A stretch of 64,000 nt of DNA from Leptobrachium leishanense. Lineage: Eukaryota; Chordata; Amphibia; Anura; Megophryidae. The translations under genes and the position numbers were made by a program. The DNA lies in contig CM019067.1 of the NCBI GenBank assembly GCA_009667805.1, positions 243,509,721-243,573,720 of the forward strand, in the 5' to 3' direction. The notes beneath the pieces are model-generated. The model worked only from the letters and a program-made list of their open reading frames with translations, was not told where the DNA came from and made no database searches. Positions 44,927-56,435 of this stretch are shown here, piece by piece. How positions within the stretch are numbered: the stretch's first letter is position 1; the number at the start of each line of letters is the position of its first letter.

Positions 44927-47735
44927 GGTTAAATTATGTGACAATGTGTAAAGATGTCTCAGATATACTGTTTTTTTGCAGCAGACAACTCAGGACCCTA
45001 TTCCAAGGTTGGTATTTAAAGTCAGACGCTAATGGAAACTTGTGTTCCAGCTGTTTTGTTTCCAGTAGTGTCTGACATTTAACATTCGTATTGCAACCGG
45101 ACTGCTTTCTTAGTAGCTTGAGTCTTAGTACTTGCTAGGTGTTAAGTGATAATGGCAGCAGCGCTAGGTGTCGCACTTTTATCAGCTCCAGGAGTCTATA
45201 GGACTCCATGGAGACAAATGCGAGCTAGCACAAGTAAAGACCAGCTGGGAACGTGGAAGAATTCGTATAGAAACACTGGAAACTCTTGTTCTCAGTTTTC
45301 AGCATACCATGGTGAGAGTCAGTGGTGGATCGCAATGCTCTCTCCACCGAGGGATCTGGGGTGAATATTTTATTTACCTGATGTACTTATATTAATATCT
45401 GAAGTGACCACTTAACATTAGGGTTCACAAGACGTTGCTGAATAATGTTAGACGCAGATGAAAGATGAGCTTGTTGGAAGAGCTCGTTCTTCATTTGGTA
45501 GGTGCACATTAACATTTCCCATATAAAATAAAGGAGTCGTTAATGTACAGTAAGCAGTCGCCACGCCCAAGATGAAAGCAGAGCTTTCGTCGCGGATGGA
45601 ATAAGCCATGTAATAATTAAGCAGAGTGCTCGAGCTGGTATATTGTATGATTTGAGCACTCTATTTAACGACAATCTCGGAATAGGGCATCCAGTCTTTT
45701 GTATTCCCCATACTTGTATATGTTAGATTTCTTTCCCCTTTTCCTTCTCTCCTCGCCTTATCCATCTTAGATTTGTTTGTATGTTTCAGACACAGACAGA
45801 ATGTAATGCCATTGGTGTTTCTTTATGGTACATTATAATGTGACGTCTAGGAACTGTTTCCTATTTGAACGGTAATTATCCCTGCATGGACTATAAAACA
45901 ATGACAATGTACATGGTGCTTATTTCCATTGCCTTCATTTGTTCACCTATTTGATCCCACGCATTGGGAGCTGCCATAGTGAGAAATGTAGACATTTCAC
46001 GCATTGGGAGCTGCCATAGTGAGAAATGTAGACATTTTTCATAGTAGTTCACATACAGTTCATGTCTTAATCTAAGTTTATCTAACAGAAGTGTTTTCAT
46101 AGCGTGGCTAGGATTATCAAATTTAGTAGATCTTAACTTTCCTAGCTCAAACTATGAAAAACGGGGAATCCCCCATTTCATGAATTCCATTTATAGATAA
46201 TATCAACTTAAATTACCATTGCATTTTTGCACTGCAAAATGATACAGATTCACTATTCATGGACAGGAGATTTGTGAATTTCAAACCATGGAGTTATTTA
46301 CAAAAGATGTCAAGGTTTATCACTACTTAACTTTCATTTGGATCTCAGACGTATCAGATTGTTCTTTTAGAAGAAGCACCATTTCTGAATGGGAACAAAG
46401 TGCAAAAAAAGTTGAATTAAATGTTTAGTTGCATGTGTTAATTTCTCCTTCCATTATATATCTTAGTTTAAAATGTATCTGTATGTTCTAAAATGCCGTT
46501 AAAAAAGATAGATAAGACAGAGATAATGATACCACAATTAAATAATTTTTTTTAAAAATATGATAGATGTTTTCTTTCAGAGCCACACAATTATCATGAA
46601 GGCCTTGCACTTTTCACTCTTTATGACTGTAAATGGGATTCATGCAAATCCCCAATTCCTAAAGAACAAAAAGTGCAAACAGCAAACTTTATTTTTGTAT
46701 ATAATAGCTAGGCAGATGAGAGGAGTGAGGGCGATGTCACTTGGGGATCAGTACCCAGGATGGGTTTCCACCTGCAGAAAAGGCTCCCTTTCTGTCAGTA
46801 TCCTGAACGAGTACTGATTCTGGCCCAAACCCACCCAGTCAATCACCGGCGCTCCTTGTAGGGTGAAAACAACACTTAGAATGATTTTTTTTTACAGTTT
46901 ACAATTCAAAAACACACACATGGAGATGGGTAAAATATAATGGTATAACAAGCCTAGGCGTTTCCATACTGAATAGCCTGCCTATAGCCTCCCCCTCCCA
47001 CACCCGCCATGGTGTAACAAACAATGGCTGGGGAAGGGAGCTAGGAGATCTGGTTTAAACCAGATCCTGTGGTTGCAAGTGTAAGCATGGGGAAACAAAG
47101 GAATGACTTATTTACAGATCTACATAAGAGAAACCACATATTGTATACAACGGGACACTACAACAAATGCATCAGGGAACAATAATATAACTCAGACATC
47201 AGGGGGTAGGGCACAGAAACACAAAATCCCTGTATCTAGAATTGTAGGTACAGGGTGACCGTATCATAGTAGAGGACTAGGAAATAACATGAAACATCAG
47301 GCCCACAACTCCCCAAAGCATTGTTAGGTCCATGTACCCCAAGCCTCAAGTGACTGGTCACAGCCAATTCCTGGAGTCACTGACTAATGTACAGAGGGTT
47401 ATAATTGCTGAAAATCCCCATATAGTGCAGATACAAGGTGTTACTATTAATTCCATTTACAGGCATTATGCCACATACAATTATTATTTTTAGATTCTGA
47501 CAGCATTTGTTGGAAGCTACTTTGCTAATAATCCGATTAACATAGCTTAAAAATATCGCAATCATATCTGATCAGTTTTATTATCTATATCACACCCATA
47601 TTTGACAGGCAATTTCCATCTATATAATCATAATTCAAACCTTTTAGGAATAATAGAATATGATAATTTAGTGGTTAAAACTCCAAAACTGTTCTGTTAA
47701 CAATGCAGTAACAAATTCAAAATGCAAATTTCTAT
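44927..47735. other. Mostly unique sequence; no gene supportable
   Basis: Overlapping frames at 45146-45395 (72 and 75 residues) have no domain I recognise and no clear splice context. A TTTTTTTGCAG|CAGACAACTC acceptor-like site at 44970 is not followed by a long frame. 46560-46817 (85 residues) likewise unassigned. Confidence 0.4.
45958..46037 (+). repeat. 40-bp tandem duplication
   Basis: CACGCATTGGGAGCTGCCAT...GTAGACATTT occurs twice head to tail (45958-45997, 45998-46037), identical as far as I can see. Confidence 0.95.
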
Positions 47736-48622
47736 CAGGGTAATTCAAAGAGAATCGAAAAGTCACCGCACATTCGGTGACTTTCGTTCTCTTCAATACG
47801 GTTTGTTTTGCCCATCCGATTTCGGCGACCCTGCGGTGTATTCAGCAAGTACCACAGGGTCCCCGTATTGCAGGGAAAGGCCACCGCAAACCTGATGAAA
47901 ACTCACCGCAAAACCCGGCGAATGCACGCCGAAAACACGCAAAAACTTCTGGATTAACCCGCCGAAACCACCAGTAAAACCCGATCACACGCAGCGAAGC
48001 CGCCGGAAAAAGCTGACACCGCAGAGGAATGCAGTGAATAAACAGTTTGCTTGAATGTTTGAACAGTGAAACGTTGTTTGCAAAGAAACTACTGAGCGAA
48101 AATGTCTGAAATTTAAATATGAGGTCCAAGGAATGATAATGAAAAGGACTGTTACAGAAAAAATAAGTAAACTTAAAAACACAAAAAAAATCGGATTTTT
48201 TTTAAAAAAAATTCAAATCCAGAAAAAATGCTTAAAATATCCTGAAAAATTTACGAATAAAGAGACTCTTTACTGCAGAATTTTATAATGAATGGTTTAT
48301 TAGATATTGAATTAAAACGGGAATATTTTTAACATTGAAGCCTATGGGATTCGCCTGAATAAACCTGACGAATTAAACCACCGAATGGCAGAGCATTCTG
48401 GGAACCTTTCACTGCTGGTTTGTGTTCTCTGGATAGCCGAAGCAGTGCTTTTTGTGGGGATTCACTGCCCTCGAACAGGCACCGTATGTGCAGGCAAATC
48501 GTCAGGATTTGGCGAATTGCCTGCTCTCTGGATAGCCGAATGGCCAAGAAAGGTAATCGAACGCTGATTTTCAGCATTCGGTTACCTTTCTCCAGCAATT
48601 CCGATCTCTTTGGATAACCCTG
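47736..48622 (+). mobile_element. CAGGGTTATTC-family TIR element with both ends
   Basis: Left CAGGGTAATTCAAAGAGAAT, right inverted GATCTCTTTGGATAACCCTG. TAT lies directly outside each end (47733-47735, 48623-48625), suggesting a 3-bp target duplication. Internal GACCCTGCGGTGTATTCAGC / GCAAGTACCACAGGGTCCCC hairpin (about 47830-47865). No transposase. Confidence 0.85.
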
Positions 48623-48929
48623 TATGGTTTTCACCTTCAATAATTATTATTTTTTGTTATTTTATTTAAATTATATTAATTATGCAGTGAGGGAAAAATA
48701 ATTTGATCCCCTGCTGATTTTGTATGTTTGCTTACTGAAAAAACAAATGATCAGTCTACAATTTTAATGGTAGGTTTATTCTAACAATGAGAGACAGAAT
48801 AAGAACAAAAAAATCCCGAAAAACGCATTTCACAAAGTTTATAACTTGATTTGCATTTTAATGAGTGAAATAAGTATTTGATCCCACTATTAATCAGCAA
48901 GATTTCTGGCTCCCAGGTGTCTTTTATAC

Positions 48930-49010
48930 AGGTAACGAGCTGAGATTAGGAGCACTCTCTTAAAGGGAGTGCTTTTAATCTCAGTTTGTTACCTGTATAA
49001 AAGACACCTG
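48930..49010. repeat. Inverted repeat in Tc1 left region
   Basis: CAGGTGTCTTTTATACAGGTAACGAGCTGAGATTAGGAGCACTC faces GGGAGTGCTTTTAATCTCAGTTTGTTACCTGTATAAAAGACACCTG across a few bases. This extends the internal symmetry of the Tc1 end. Confidence 0.85.
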
Positions 49011-49051
49011 TCCACGGAAGCAATCAATCAATAAGATTCCAAACTCTCTAC

Positions 49052-49243
49052 CATGGCCAATACCAAATAGCTGTCCAAGGATATCAGGGACAAGATTGTA
49101 GACCTACACAAGGCTGGAATGGGCTCCAAGACCATCGCCAAGCAGCTTGGTGAGAAGATGACAACAGTTGGCGTGAATATTCACAAATGGAAGAAACACA
49201 AAATAACTGTCAATCTCCCTCAGTCTGGGGCTCCATGCAAGAC
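49052..49243 (+). pseudogene. Tc1 transposase, N-terminal remnant
   Basis: Reads M-A-N-T-K, stop, then [20 protein letters not shown] and [12 protein letters not shown], the first helix-turn-helix of a Tc1 transposase. It ends where satellite sequence begins (CCAAGACCTCACC|TTGGTGAGG area). The stop at codon 6 and the insertion kill it. Confidence 0.85.
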
Positions 49244-50120
49244 CTCACCTTGGTGAGGGGGTCCGGGTAGTGCCCTGGGGGACAGGAAACAAGGACAAAA
49301 CGTTTTTTAAAAAAGGTTTTAAAGGAACAGTGAGTTTTCCATGAAATAAAGGTTAAGAATAAAAATGAAAAATTCCTTCAAATATCGTGCCTAGGAGGTC
49401 CCCATAACCTGCCCGTGAAGTGGCGGATTTGTAGGATATATAGAAACATTTAAAAACAAAAAAATGACATTTCAAATGACGGTAAATGGTTTTCCTTTAA
49501 TCTATTCATAAACAACTGGAGAAGACGTTTTAGGACACGCAGAACAAGTTTAGTGATTTTTTTGGGCTAAATTATGGTGAAACCTATGTAGGCTTTGAAT
49601 AAAAGTAACAATAGGTGCTTTAAAATTGGGCCTTTAGTGTCGGCAACAGTGCCGTCACACTGTAACCCCTCTGTGGTATTGTGGAAGAGTGCAGGTTTGG
49701 ACCCTGCAGTCAAATATGAATCTGGTACAGGTGTCAGTGCACCCAAATATTTTGCCTTTGGCGGCAGCAAGTGCCTTCACACCGTAACCCCTCTGTGGTA
49801 TTGTGGAAGAGTGCAGTGGTGGACCCTGCGGTCCAATATTAAAATGAAATGAATCTGGTATAGGCGTCAGTGGCAGTGCACCCAAATATTGTGCCTTTGG
49901 TGGCAGCAAGTGCCTTCACACCGTAAGTAACCCCTCTGTGGTATTGTAGAAGAGTGCAGGGTTGGACCCCGTGGTCAAATATTAAAATGATATGAACCTG
50001 GTATAGGCATCAGTGGCAGTGCACCCAAATAGTTTACTTTTGGTGGCAGCAAGTGCCTTCACACCGTAACCCCTCTGTGGTATTGTGGAAGAGTGCAGTG
50101 GTGGAACCTGCTGTCCAATA
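49244..50120 (-). repeat. 143-bp array and flank, inverted copy of 11.7-12.8 kb
   Basis: From 49244 (GGGGGTCCGGGTAGTGCCCT) the flank seen at 12.35-12.73 kb runs in reverse. Next come about four array units (GTAACCCCTCTGTGGTATTG at 49662, 49784, 49927 and 50066; spacing 122-143). Inserted in the Tc1. Confidence 0.93.
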
Positions 50121-50362
50121 TTTTGCTGAACTGTGGTATAACTCACTGATACACACTGATAACAGGCTGTGCCAAGACAGATTCTAATTTGCTGAACTGT
50201 GGTATAACTCACTGATACACACTGATAACAGGCTGTGCCAAGACAGATTCTAATTTGCTGAACTGTGGTATAACTCACTGATACACACTGATAACAGGCT
50301 GTGCCAAGACAGATTCAAATTTGCTGAACTCTGGTAGAACTCACTGATACACACTGTCCCTG
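50121..50362 (+). repeat. 66-bp tandem array, ~3.6 units
   Basis: TTTGCTGAACTGTGGTATAA ... CACACTGATAACAGGCTGTG units start near 50123, 50188, 50254 and 50320 (about 66 bp). Continues into TGATAGCCTGGCAATAAACAGGCTGGGGC and an AATTTGC/GCAAATT hairpin (50450-50468) with no gene. Confidence 0.9.
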
Positions 50363-50581
50363 ATAGCCTGGCAATAAACAGGCTGGGGCTGCAGGCAGGG
50401 AAGACTTATATAGTGTGCTGCGGGACTTAGCTCTGTGAGCCAATGATTGGGCAAAATTTGCCCAATCAGGACTCTGAGCCGTGATTGGCATAGTCTTGCA
50501 CCTGTCTTGCACCTGACCTGTGGTCAGGTGCAAGGCTGTAGCCAATTACAAGCTTCAGGCCATTAGAAAAGTGCATTGTGG

Positions 50582-51144
50582 TCCATTGTCCACCATACAG
50601 AGCACTGGTGAGACCTCACTTGGAGTACTGTGTGCAGTACTGGAGACCGTATCTCCAGAAGGATATAGACATCTTAGAGAGAGTTCAGAGAAGGGCTACT
50701 AAAATGGTGTACGGCTTGAAGGAGAAAAGTTACCAGGAAAGGCTTAATGATCTTAACATGTACAGCTTGGAAAAAAGACGAGACAGAGGAGATATGATAG
50801 AAACATTTAAATACGTAAAGGGAATCCACAAGGTAGAGGAAGGGAGTATATTTAAAAGGAAACAAAGTAGCAAAACAAGAGGACATAGTCTTAGATTAGA
50901 GGGGCAAAGGTTTAAAAGTAACATCAGGAAGCATTATTTTACTGAGAGGGTGGTGGATACATGGAACAGCCTTCCAGTAGAAGTGGTAGAGGCCAAAACA
51001 GTAATTGAATTTAAGCAAGCATGGGATAGGCATAAGGCTATCCTAAACAAAAGATAAATCCAGGTAAAGTATCCATGTAATTGGACAGACTAGATGGGCC
51101 GAAAAGGTTCTTATCTGCCGACATTTTTCTATGTTTCTATTGTG
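50582..51144 (+). mobile_element. CR1 LINE, 5'-truncated, with 11-bp direct repeats
   Basis: GTGCATTGTGG lies at 50571-50581 and 51145-51155, a likely target duplication. The insert ends with AGATGGGCCGAAAAGGTTC and TTTCTATGTTTCTAT, the CR1 3' tail. It shares almost all bases with the copy at 10.46-10.97 kb. Confidence 0.88.
50596..51057 (+). pseudogene. CR1 reverse transcriptase C-terminal segment
   Basis: About 153 residues in one open frame to a TAA: RALVRPHLEYCVQYWRPYLQ, RVQRRATKMVYGL, LEKRRDRGDMIETFK and WNSLPVEVVEAKTVIEFK. This is the conserved C-terminal extension after the RT catalytic blocks in CR1-like LINEs. The catalytic part is absent because of 5' truncation, so no activity. 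The frame is uninterrupted, unlike the 10.5-kb copy with its 2-bp loss. Confidence 0.9.
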
Positions 51145-51204
51145 GTGCATTGTGGGCGAACATGCGGCGAACACGCGGAAATGTTCGGAGTTTGATGAAC
51201 GGGT

Positions 51205-51911
51205 ATTGGTATATTGGTAACACACTATGCTGTAAAGGACTGAATTCCTGCAGTGCCTGCAAGGTCCCCCTGCTTAAGAAAGCACATGTACAAGCACGCC
51301 TGAAATTTTCCAATGAACATCTGAATGAATCAGAGGAGAACTAGGTGAAAGTGTTTGGTCAGATGAGACCAAAATTGAGCTCGTTGGCATCAACTCAACT
51401 CTCCATGTTTGGAGGAGGAGGAATGCTGCCTATGACCCCAAGAACACCATCCCCACTGTTAAACATGGAGGTGGAAACATTATGCTTTGGGGGTGTTTTG
51501 CTCAAAAGAGGACAGAACATCTTCACTGCATCAACGGGATGATGGACAGGGCCATGTACCGTCAATCTTGGGTGAGAACCTCCTTCCTTCAGCCATGGCA
51601 TTGAAATTTGGTTGTGGATGGGTATTCCAGCATGAAAATGACTCAAAACACACAGTCAAGGCAACAAAGGAGTGGCTCAAGTAAAAGCACATTAAGATCC
51701 TGGAGCAGTTTAGCCAGTCTCCAGACCTTAATCACATAGAAAATGTGTGGAGGGAGCTGAAGGTTCGTTTTGCCAAACGTCAGCCTCAAACCCTTATTGA
51801 CTTGGAGAGGATCTGCAAAGAGGAGTGAGACAGAATCCCTCCTGAGATGTGTGCAAACCTGTTGGCCAACTACAAGAAACATTTGACCTCTGTGATCGCC
51901 AACAAGTACTA
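51205..51911 (+). pseudogene. Tc1 transposase, catalytic-domain remnant
   Basis: Continues the Tc1 after the satellite/CR1 insertion. Readable in pieces and different frames: KKAHVQARLKFSNEHL, a WSDETK block (first Asp), [26 protein letters not shown] (second Asp region altered from DNDPKHT), [17 protein letters not shown] (Glu) and PPEMCANLLANYK. Several stops (for example after EWLK, and in EE*D) and frame shifts. Beyond repair in place; older than the Tc1 at 21 kb. Confidence 0.88.
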
Positions 51912-51969
51912 AGTCATGTTTTGCGAAGGGATCAAATACTTATTTCACTCATTAAAATGCAAATCAATT

Positions 51970-52782
51970 TCTAAGTTTTTTGAAATTATTATTTTTATTA
52001 TACTTTATTTATATAGCACCAGCATATTCCGCAGCGCTGAACAATGGGCATGAGGTAGACAGGGTTACAATACATTGAGACTGAACAACATTTGATAAAC
52101 CAATACATGAGGAAACAAGGGTCCTATTCCTGTGGGAACTCACAATCTAGAAGGGTTGGTGGTGGAAACAAGAGGAAAGGACTGCAAGGTGGGAGTGTTG
52201 GACTGGTTGGAAACAGGAGGAGAGGACTGCAATGTGAGAGTGATGGACTGGTTGGAGCAGTGAGATGTATTAGTGAGTCGGGTGGTAGGCTTCCCTGAAT
52301 AGGAATGTTTTATAAGAGAGGGAGAGAAGTAGATAGTGGAGGGGTTGGTGGTACAGAGGCAGGAGTTTCATTTTAGGATGAATGCAGAGTAAAAGAGTAG
52401 AAGAGACAGGGAGTGCATTGTACAGCAGTATGTGGACCTAGCAGTTAGCAGTTTACTAATTCCAGAAGAGGGGAGGGGGAGCTGGTGGCCTGAAAAGCAC
52501 TGCAGAGCTTGCAAGGGAGAGACCAGAAGCCTGGGATTAGTAAGAGTAATTAGAGAGAAAGAAGTGGAGACAGCTGGAAAGGATGCCTGAAATTAGAGGT
52601 CAGTCCTGGGTGGGGGGGGGTGGATGTCGAGGGAGGGTGCTTTGCCAAATGTGGAAATGAAGCTTGGTCTGTGTGTTTCTGTGTGAAAAGGAAATTAGTA
52701 CAGGTAAGTGTCTAGGTGTCAGAGGCCTTTGTAATGGGGGGATGGGAGGGGCACTGGTGAAATGTGTTTTTCTGGATGTTTT
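51970..52782 (+). repeat. Interspersed repeat starting TTATATAGCACCAGCATATT
   Basis: Begins ATTATTATTTTTATTATACT, then TTATATAGCACCAGCATATT and CCGCAGCGCTGAACAATGG, a dispersed vertebrate repeat head I have seen in amphibian and fish DNA but cannot classify. The remainder is G/A-rich (GGTTGG, AGAGGACTGCAA repeated at 52177 and 52222). Inserted just inside the Tc1 right TIR. Confidence 0.65.
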
Positions 52783-53060
52783 TGTTTTTATTCTGTCTCT
52801 CACTGTTAGAATAACCCTACCATTAAAATTATAGACTGATCATTTCTTTGTCGGTGGGAAAACGTACAAAATCAGCAGGGGATCAAATTATTTTTTCCCC
52901 TCACTGTTTATATATTATATTTTTTAATCTTTAATTATGCAAATTCTTATTAATTACACTTTGTATGTAAAATTGCTATTTGGTTTGATTTTGCATTTAA
53001 GTGATATTGTGTCCCATCTCTTATGTATCTAATCCATACATTTCACTATATAATATACCA

Positions 53061-54362
53061 CATAGGCGACTCTACAGGGGGGGCAAAGGGGGGCAATTGC
53101 CCCCCTAGGTTATTCCTTGCCCCCCATGTGCCCCTCCACCAAAAATCAGCATCCAGCTTACAACAGTAATTCGGACCAGCTGAGGAAGCCTTTTGATACA
53201 TTATCTATCTTGGCGAAACCCGTCCTGGTTTTTTGTTTTTGTTTTTATTTGTTATTAAATATTTTATTCATTTAAAAACAATTTTAATGTTTTCATTTAC
53301 CCTATACTCTTTGGAGTTTTTTATGGGCCCCTTCGAGTGGACTCTTTGGATTCAGTAACCTCCGGATAATCGGGATATCTATCCTCGCCAGGAGAACCGA
53401 TCCTTTTTAAGAGGGGCACTTGGGTGGCCAGTGAACGACCCTAAAAACGACTGACCCAGAACCAGGAGGGTTCCACTTCATGTGAGTGAGATCTATTTAT
53501 CTATCCTTGCCACTAAGTGATATATGGGTCGCACTATGATGTCTCCTTTTCTCTTCATTTGAGGGATACTCTGAAGAGGATTACGAAAAGTTTTGAAATC
53601 CATCATATTCAAGAAGGACATTGTTATCGCTACACTACCCCTGTTTTGTATTTAAACATTTTATGCTGGGGGTTATTCATAGTATGGAAGTGGTTGATTA
53701 TTAGGGTGACCGTGTGGACCATGTTTAAAGGGACATGTGAATAAGTCTTGCCCTGAAACATGTATTATTTATATGCTGCAGCAGGGAAATTTTTGTCGCT
53801 CACCTGGCCTTCCTTTTGGATCTATTAAATGCAGTGTAATGATTCTACATGCTGTCGGGTGGCATTTATCATGCAATGTCCATCAGCCTTAATACAGTAT
53901 ATGTGTGCATCAAAACAAGGATGATACGGCCACCTTGGAGGCTTTTAATAATGCAGGGTGTGAGGTTATTCACTAGATGTGTTCCTATTCAAGCTTGTGA
54001 GGGCGAGGGATAAGTATGGCCCAGCAATCTACACTGGAAGAGAACCCCAGTTCTATCTTGTACACAACCGCATTAGCGCTGGGTCTCAGTTCGGGTCTTA
54101 GAGTTTTCCTAGCGTGCGCCAAACGACCTTGTTCATGGACTACTGCAGACAAGGTGATCTGTTAGTAGGTCGTCAGGCACTAAGATTTAGCGAATCGCGG
54201 TAATTTTTCCTTTAGTGATGATGTTTTAGCTCACACCAGGTGATAGGGCCCTTAGTTTTATTCAGTGGTATGATTTAGTGGTGAAAATTATTAGTGCCCC
54301 CCCAGTTTTGACTGCAGTATCTTCTGTGCCCCCCCTAAATATTGTTCCTAGAGTCGCCTCTG
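53061..54362. mobile_element. TIR DNA element, hAT-like, second copy
   Basis: Left CATAGGCGACTCTA, right TAGAGTCGCCTCTG (inverted partners). Subterminal parts match 15875-17718, while the middle (about 53165-54240) differs and carries a hammerhead-like motif near its start. Flanking 8-mers do not match. Frames inside (75 residues at 53517) have no domain. Confidence 0.75.
53175..53229 (+). ncRNA. Hammerhead-ribozyme-like motif with intact core
   Basis: ACCAG, core CTGAGGA, helix II AGCC with GGC across a 21-nt loop, GAAA, C, CC, G, T, cleavage-type GTC (53222-53224), then CTGGT pairing with ACCAG (five pairs). All invariant core positions (CUGANGA, GAAA, NUH) are kept. Helix III is only A-U plus C-G. 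It is a type I layout. No folding program was run. Confidence 0.6.
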
Positions 54363-56435
54363 AACATCTGTGTCTATGGTCATTGATCAACTGAGGTAAT
54401 AAAAATTTATAAAAATGCTTCGGACAATACAGGCATATCTGTCATATTTTTATGTCATTTTTGGAGACATGGATAAAACAATGATAAGAACATAATACAA
54501 AGTATTCTTTCTACAAATGCAGAGAAGATCATTCTCTACTTTTGGGTCTGTAGAGGGACAACAAAACACTATTAGTTGCATATAACAACAGCATATCTCT
54601 TAATATTTTCTTTAACTAGTGCATTATTATCACGGATCCCTCTGTCCGCCTGTCCGACTCCCCAGACACCAACTCACTGGATCGGCCCGGCCTTCGAGTC
54701 ACTAACAGATTCGATACCTCGAGCGGCCAGTCCGCTCTTTCTGGCCGCTGCTCCCACCGATGGATGGATTGGAAGAACCACTAAGTGTCTTCCCAGGTTA
54801 GCGGGCTGTAGCTCTGCATGAGACACCAGGCAAGCTGTATGTTCAAACAGGAGACTCTGGTTGTAGCACAAGAACAAACACCACGCAGGCTGAATGTTGG
54901 TTCAAACAGGAGACCTCATCTGCTTTATTGGGACACACACACACACAGGGTTTTTATGGTGACAACATTCAAATCCCCCCACCAACAGATAACAGGGTGA
55001 AGCACACAAATTTGCAATCAGTGATCACACACAGTAATTTACATAAACCATTGTCCCAATAAATCAGATTGGGACAGTGTTTGCCTGAGACAAGGGTAGA
55101 TTAACAACTCCTCAAACATGCAGCAGATAAACAGATAGACAATAGCATTCTTGCATAATCACAGATTCACACTAACATTCTGCACAAAGAAAGGCCTGCA
55201 CCCCCAAAACACATCTCCAAGTTTCACATTAAAACATTGCACATAGAAAGGAAATGGGGAATGGGCTCCAGAATAGGGGAACAGAAAGGGAACAAAGTCT
55301 GTCTGTGGCTCCAAGCAGGAGAGCGCCATGTCAGGTCCGAGACAATTATATCTCAGACAAAGTATTTTTCTTATAGCTACAGTGTCCATGTATTACATAT
55401 TACTTGAATATTTAGGCTTATTTTTTATGGTTGTGTAATGTAACTACACTGTTAACCTTTTCATTTGAGGTTCATTCGTCTGTACATCGATCAATGAATT
55501 AAATTTCCATTCGGATATGCGCCATATGAAAAATGACTGTTCATGCAATGTTATGCAATCCAATATAAAGGACCACATCTAATATCTATATCAAATATTT
55601 TTTCAGTAAATAAGGATTTGATGACAGAGCTCACGGATGACTTAAACATATGTTTTTTATTTTCCTTTACATCCATTCCATCAACATTTCAAGACACACA
55701 CACAACTACTTCCTAAGTCATTTTAGAAAACAAATTATATATCGAACCCACATTTTGATTTACTGTCAACAGTTTTTTTTCCTATTATGTGCTTAGCCTA
55801 GGAAACCTCCATAGTTTTTTGCACCTGGCTATCCCATTTAATATATCTCATCTAAATAAGTTATAGAAGGTTAAGATTGTGAACATCATGGCTGGTTGTA
55901 AATTATAAGTGTATCACGTTCACAAGTGATGGGTTTATGTGCATATGGATGTTCATTAAAATAACATAATATTCCAGACAAACAGTTACATTTGCACATT
56001 TTAGGAAGTATAGTAACTCTTATAGCCTTCGAATGCTTATGTGTGCGCGTTTAACAATTGTTAGTGCAATTATGCCCAGCCAGCCTGTAGGCAGAATTGA
56101 CAGTTAAGCCTGCCTGCAGCCTGGCTGAGCATAAAAGAAAATGAAAGCAAATAAATAAATATTGGTTTTAAAGTTTTTCTTTCCATGAGTGGAAGCTTTG
56201 TTGCGAGTCAGAGCCTTTTGCTTACCCAAATAAAATGTTATCTATCCACCACTGTTCTACAGTTATCCCTATTCTTTTAGTTTCCAGTTTAATATTTTTA
56301 AAATCATATATTAACTGCCAAAATTACAATAATACTGCAGGGTACCTGGGAAGACTGTAACTAATGTGATTTGTACTAGATATGCTTACTGTCTGCTATA
56401 TCCTTCCTAAGGTTTCCTCAGCTGATGTACTCTGT
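54363..56435. other. No gene recognised
   Basis: 54625-55000 is GC-richer with CTCCCCAGACACC and a (CA)n run (54940-54950); AGCACAAGAACAAACACCACGC-type sequence repeats TTCAAACAGGAGAC at 54842 and 54901, so 54815-54920 is a short direct repeat. The rest is AT-rich. Short frames show no domain. Confidence 0.4.

Larger units (their letters stand above)
48685..52906 (+). mobile_element. Decayed Tc1-type element with long TIRs and nested insertions
   Basis: CAGTGAGGGAAAAATAATTT at the left; right end, inverted, CAGTGAGGGGAAAAAATAATTTG. TIRs extend at least 125 bp (GACTGATCATTT/CAAATGATCAGTC and TTTTAATGGTAGG.TTATTCTAACA conserved). A transposase pseudogene lies in two parts (49052-49243, 51205-51911). 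Between them is an insertion of about 1.95 kb (satellite plus CR1), and before the right TIR one of about 0.8 kb. Confidence 0.9.

Noticed and set aside
45146..45395. Possible exon (72- and 75-residue overlapping frames)
   Set aside because: No recognisable domain, no convincing splice sites, two competing phases.
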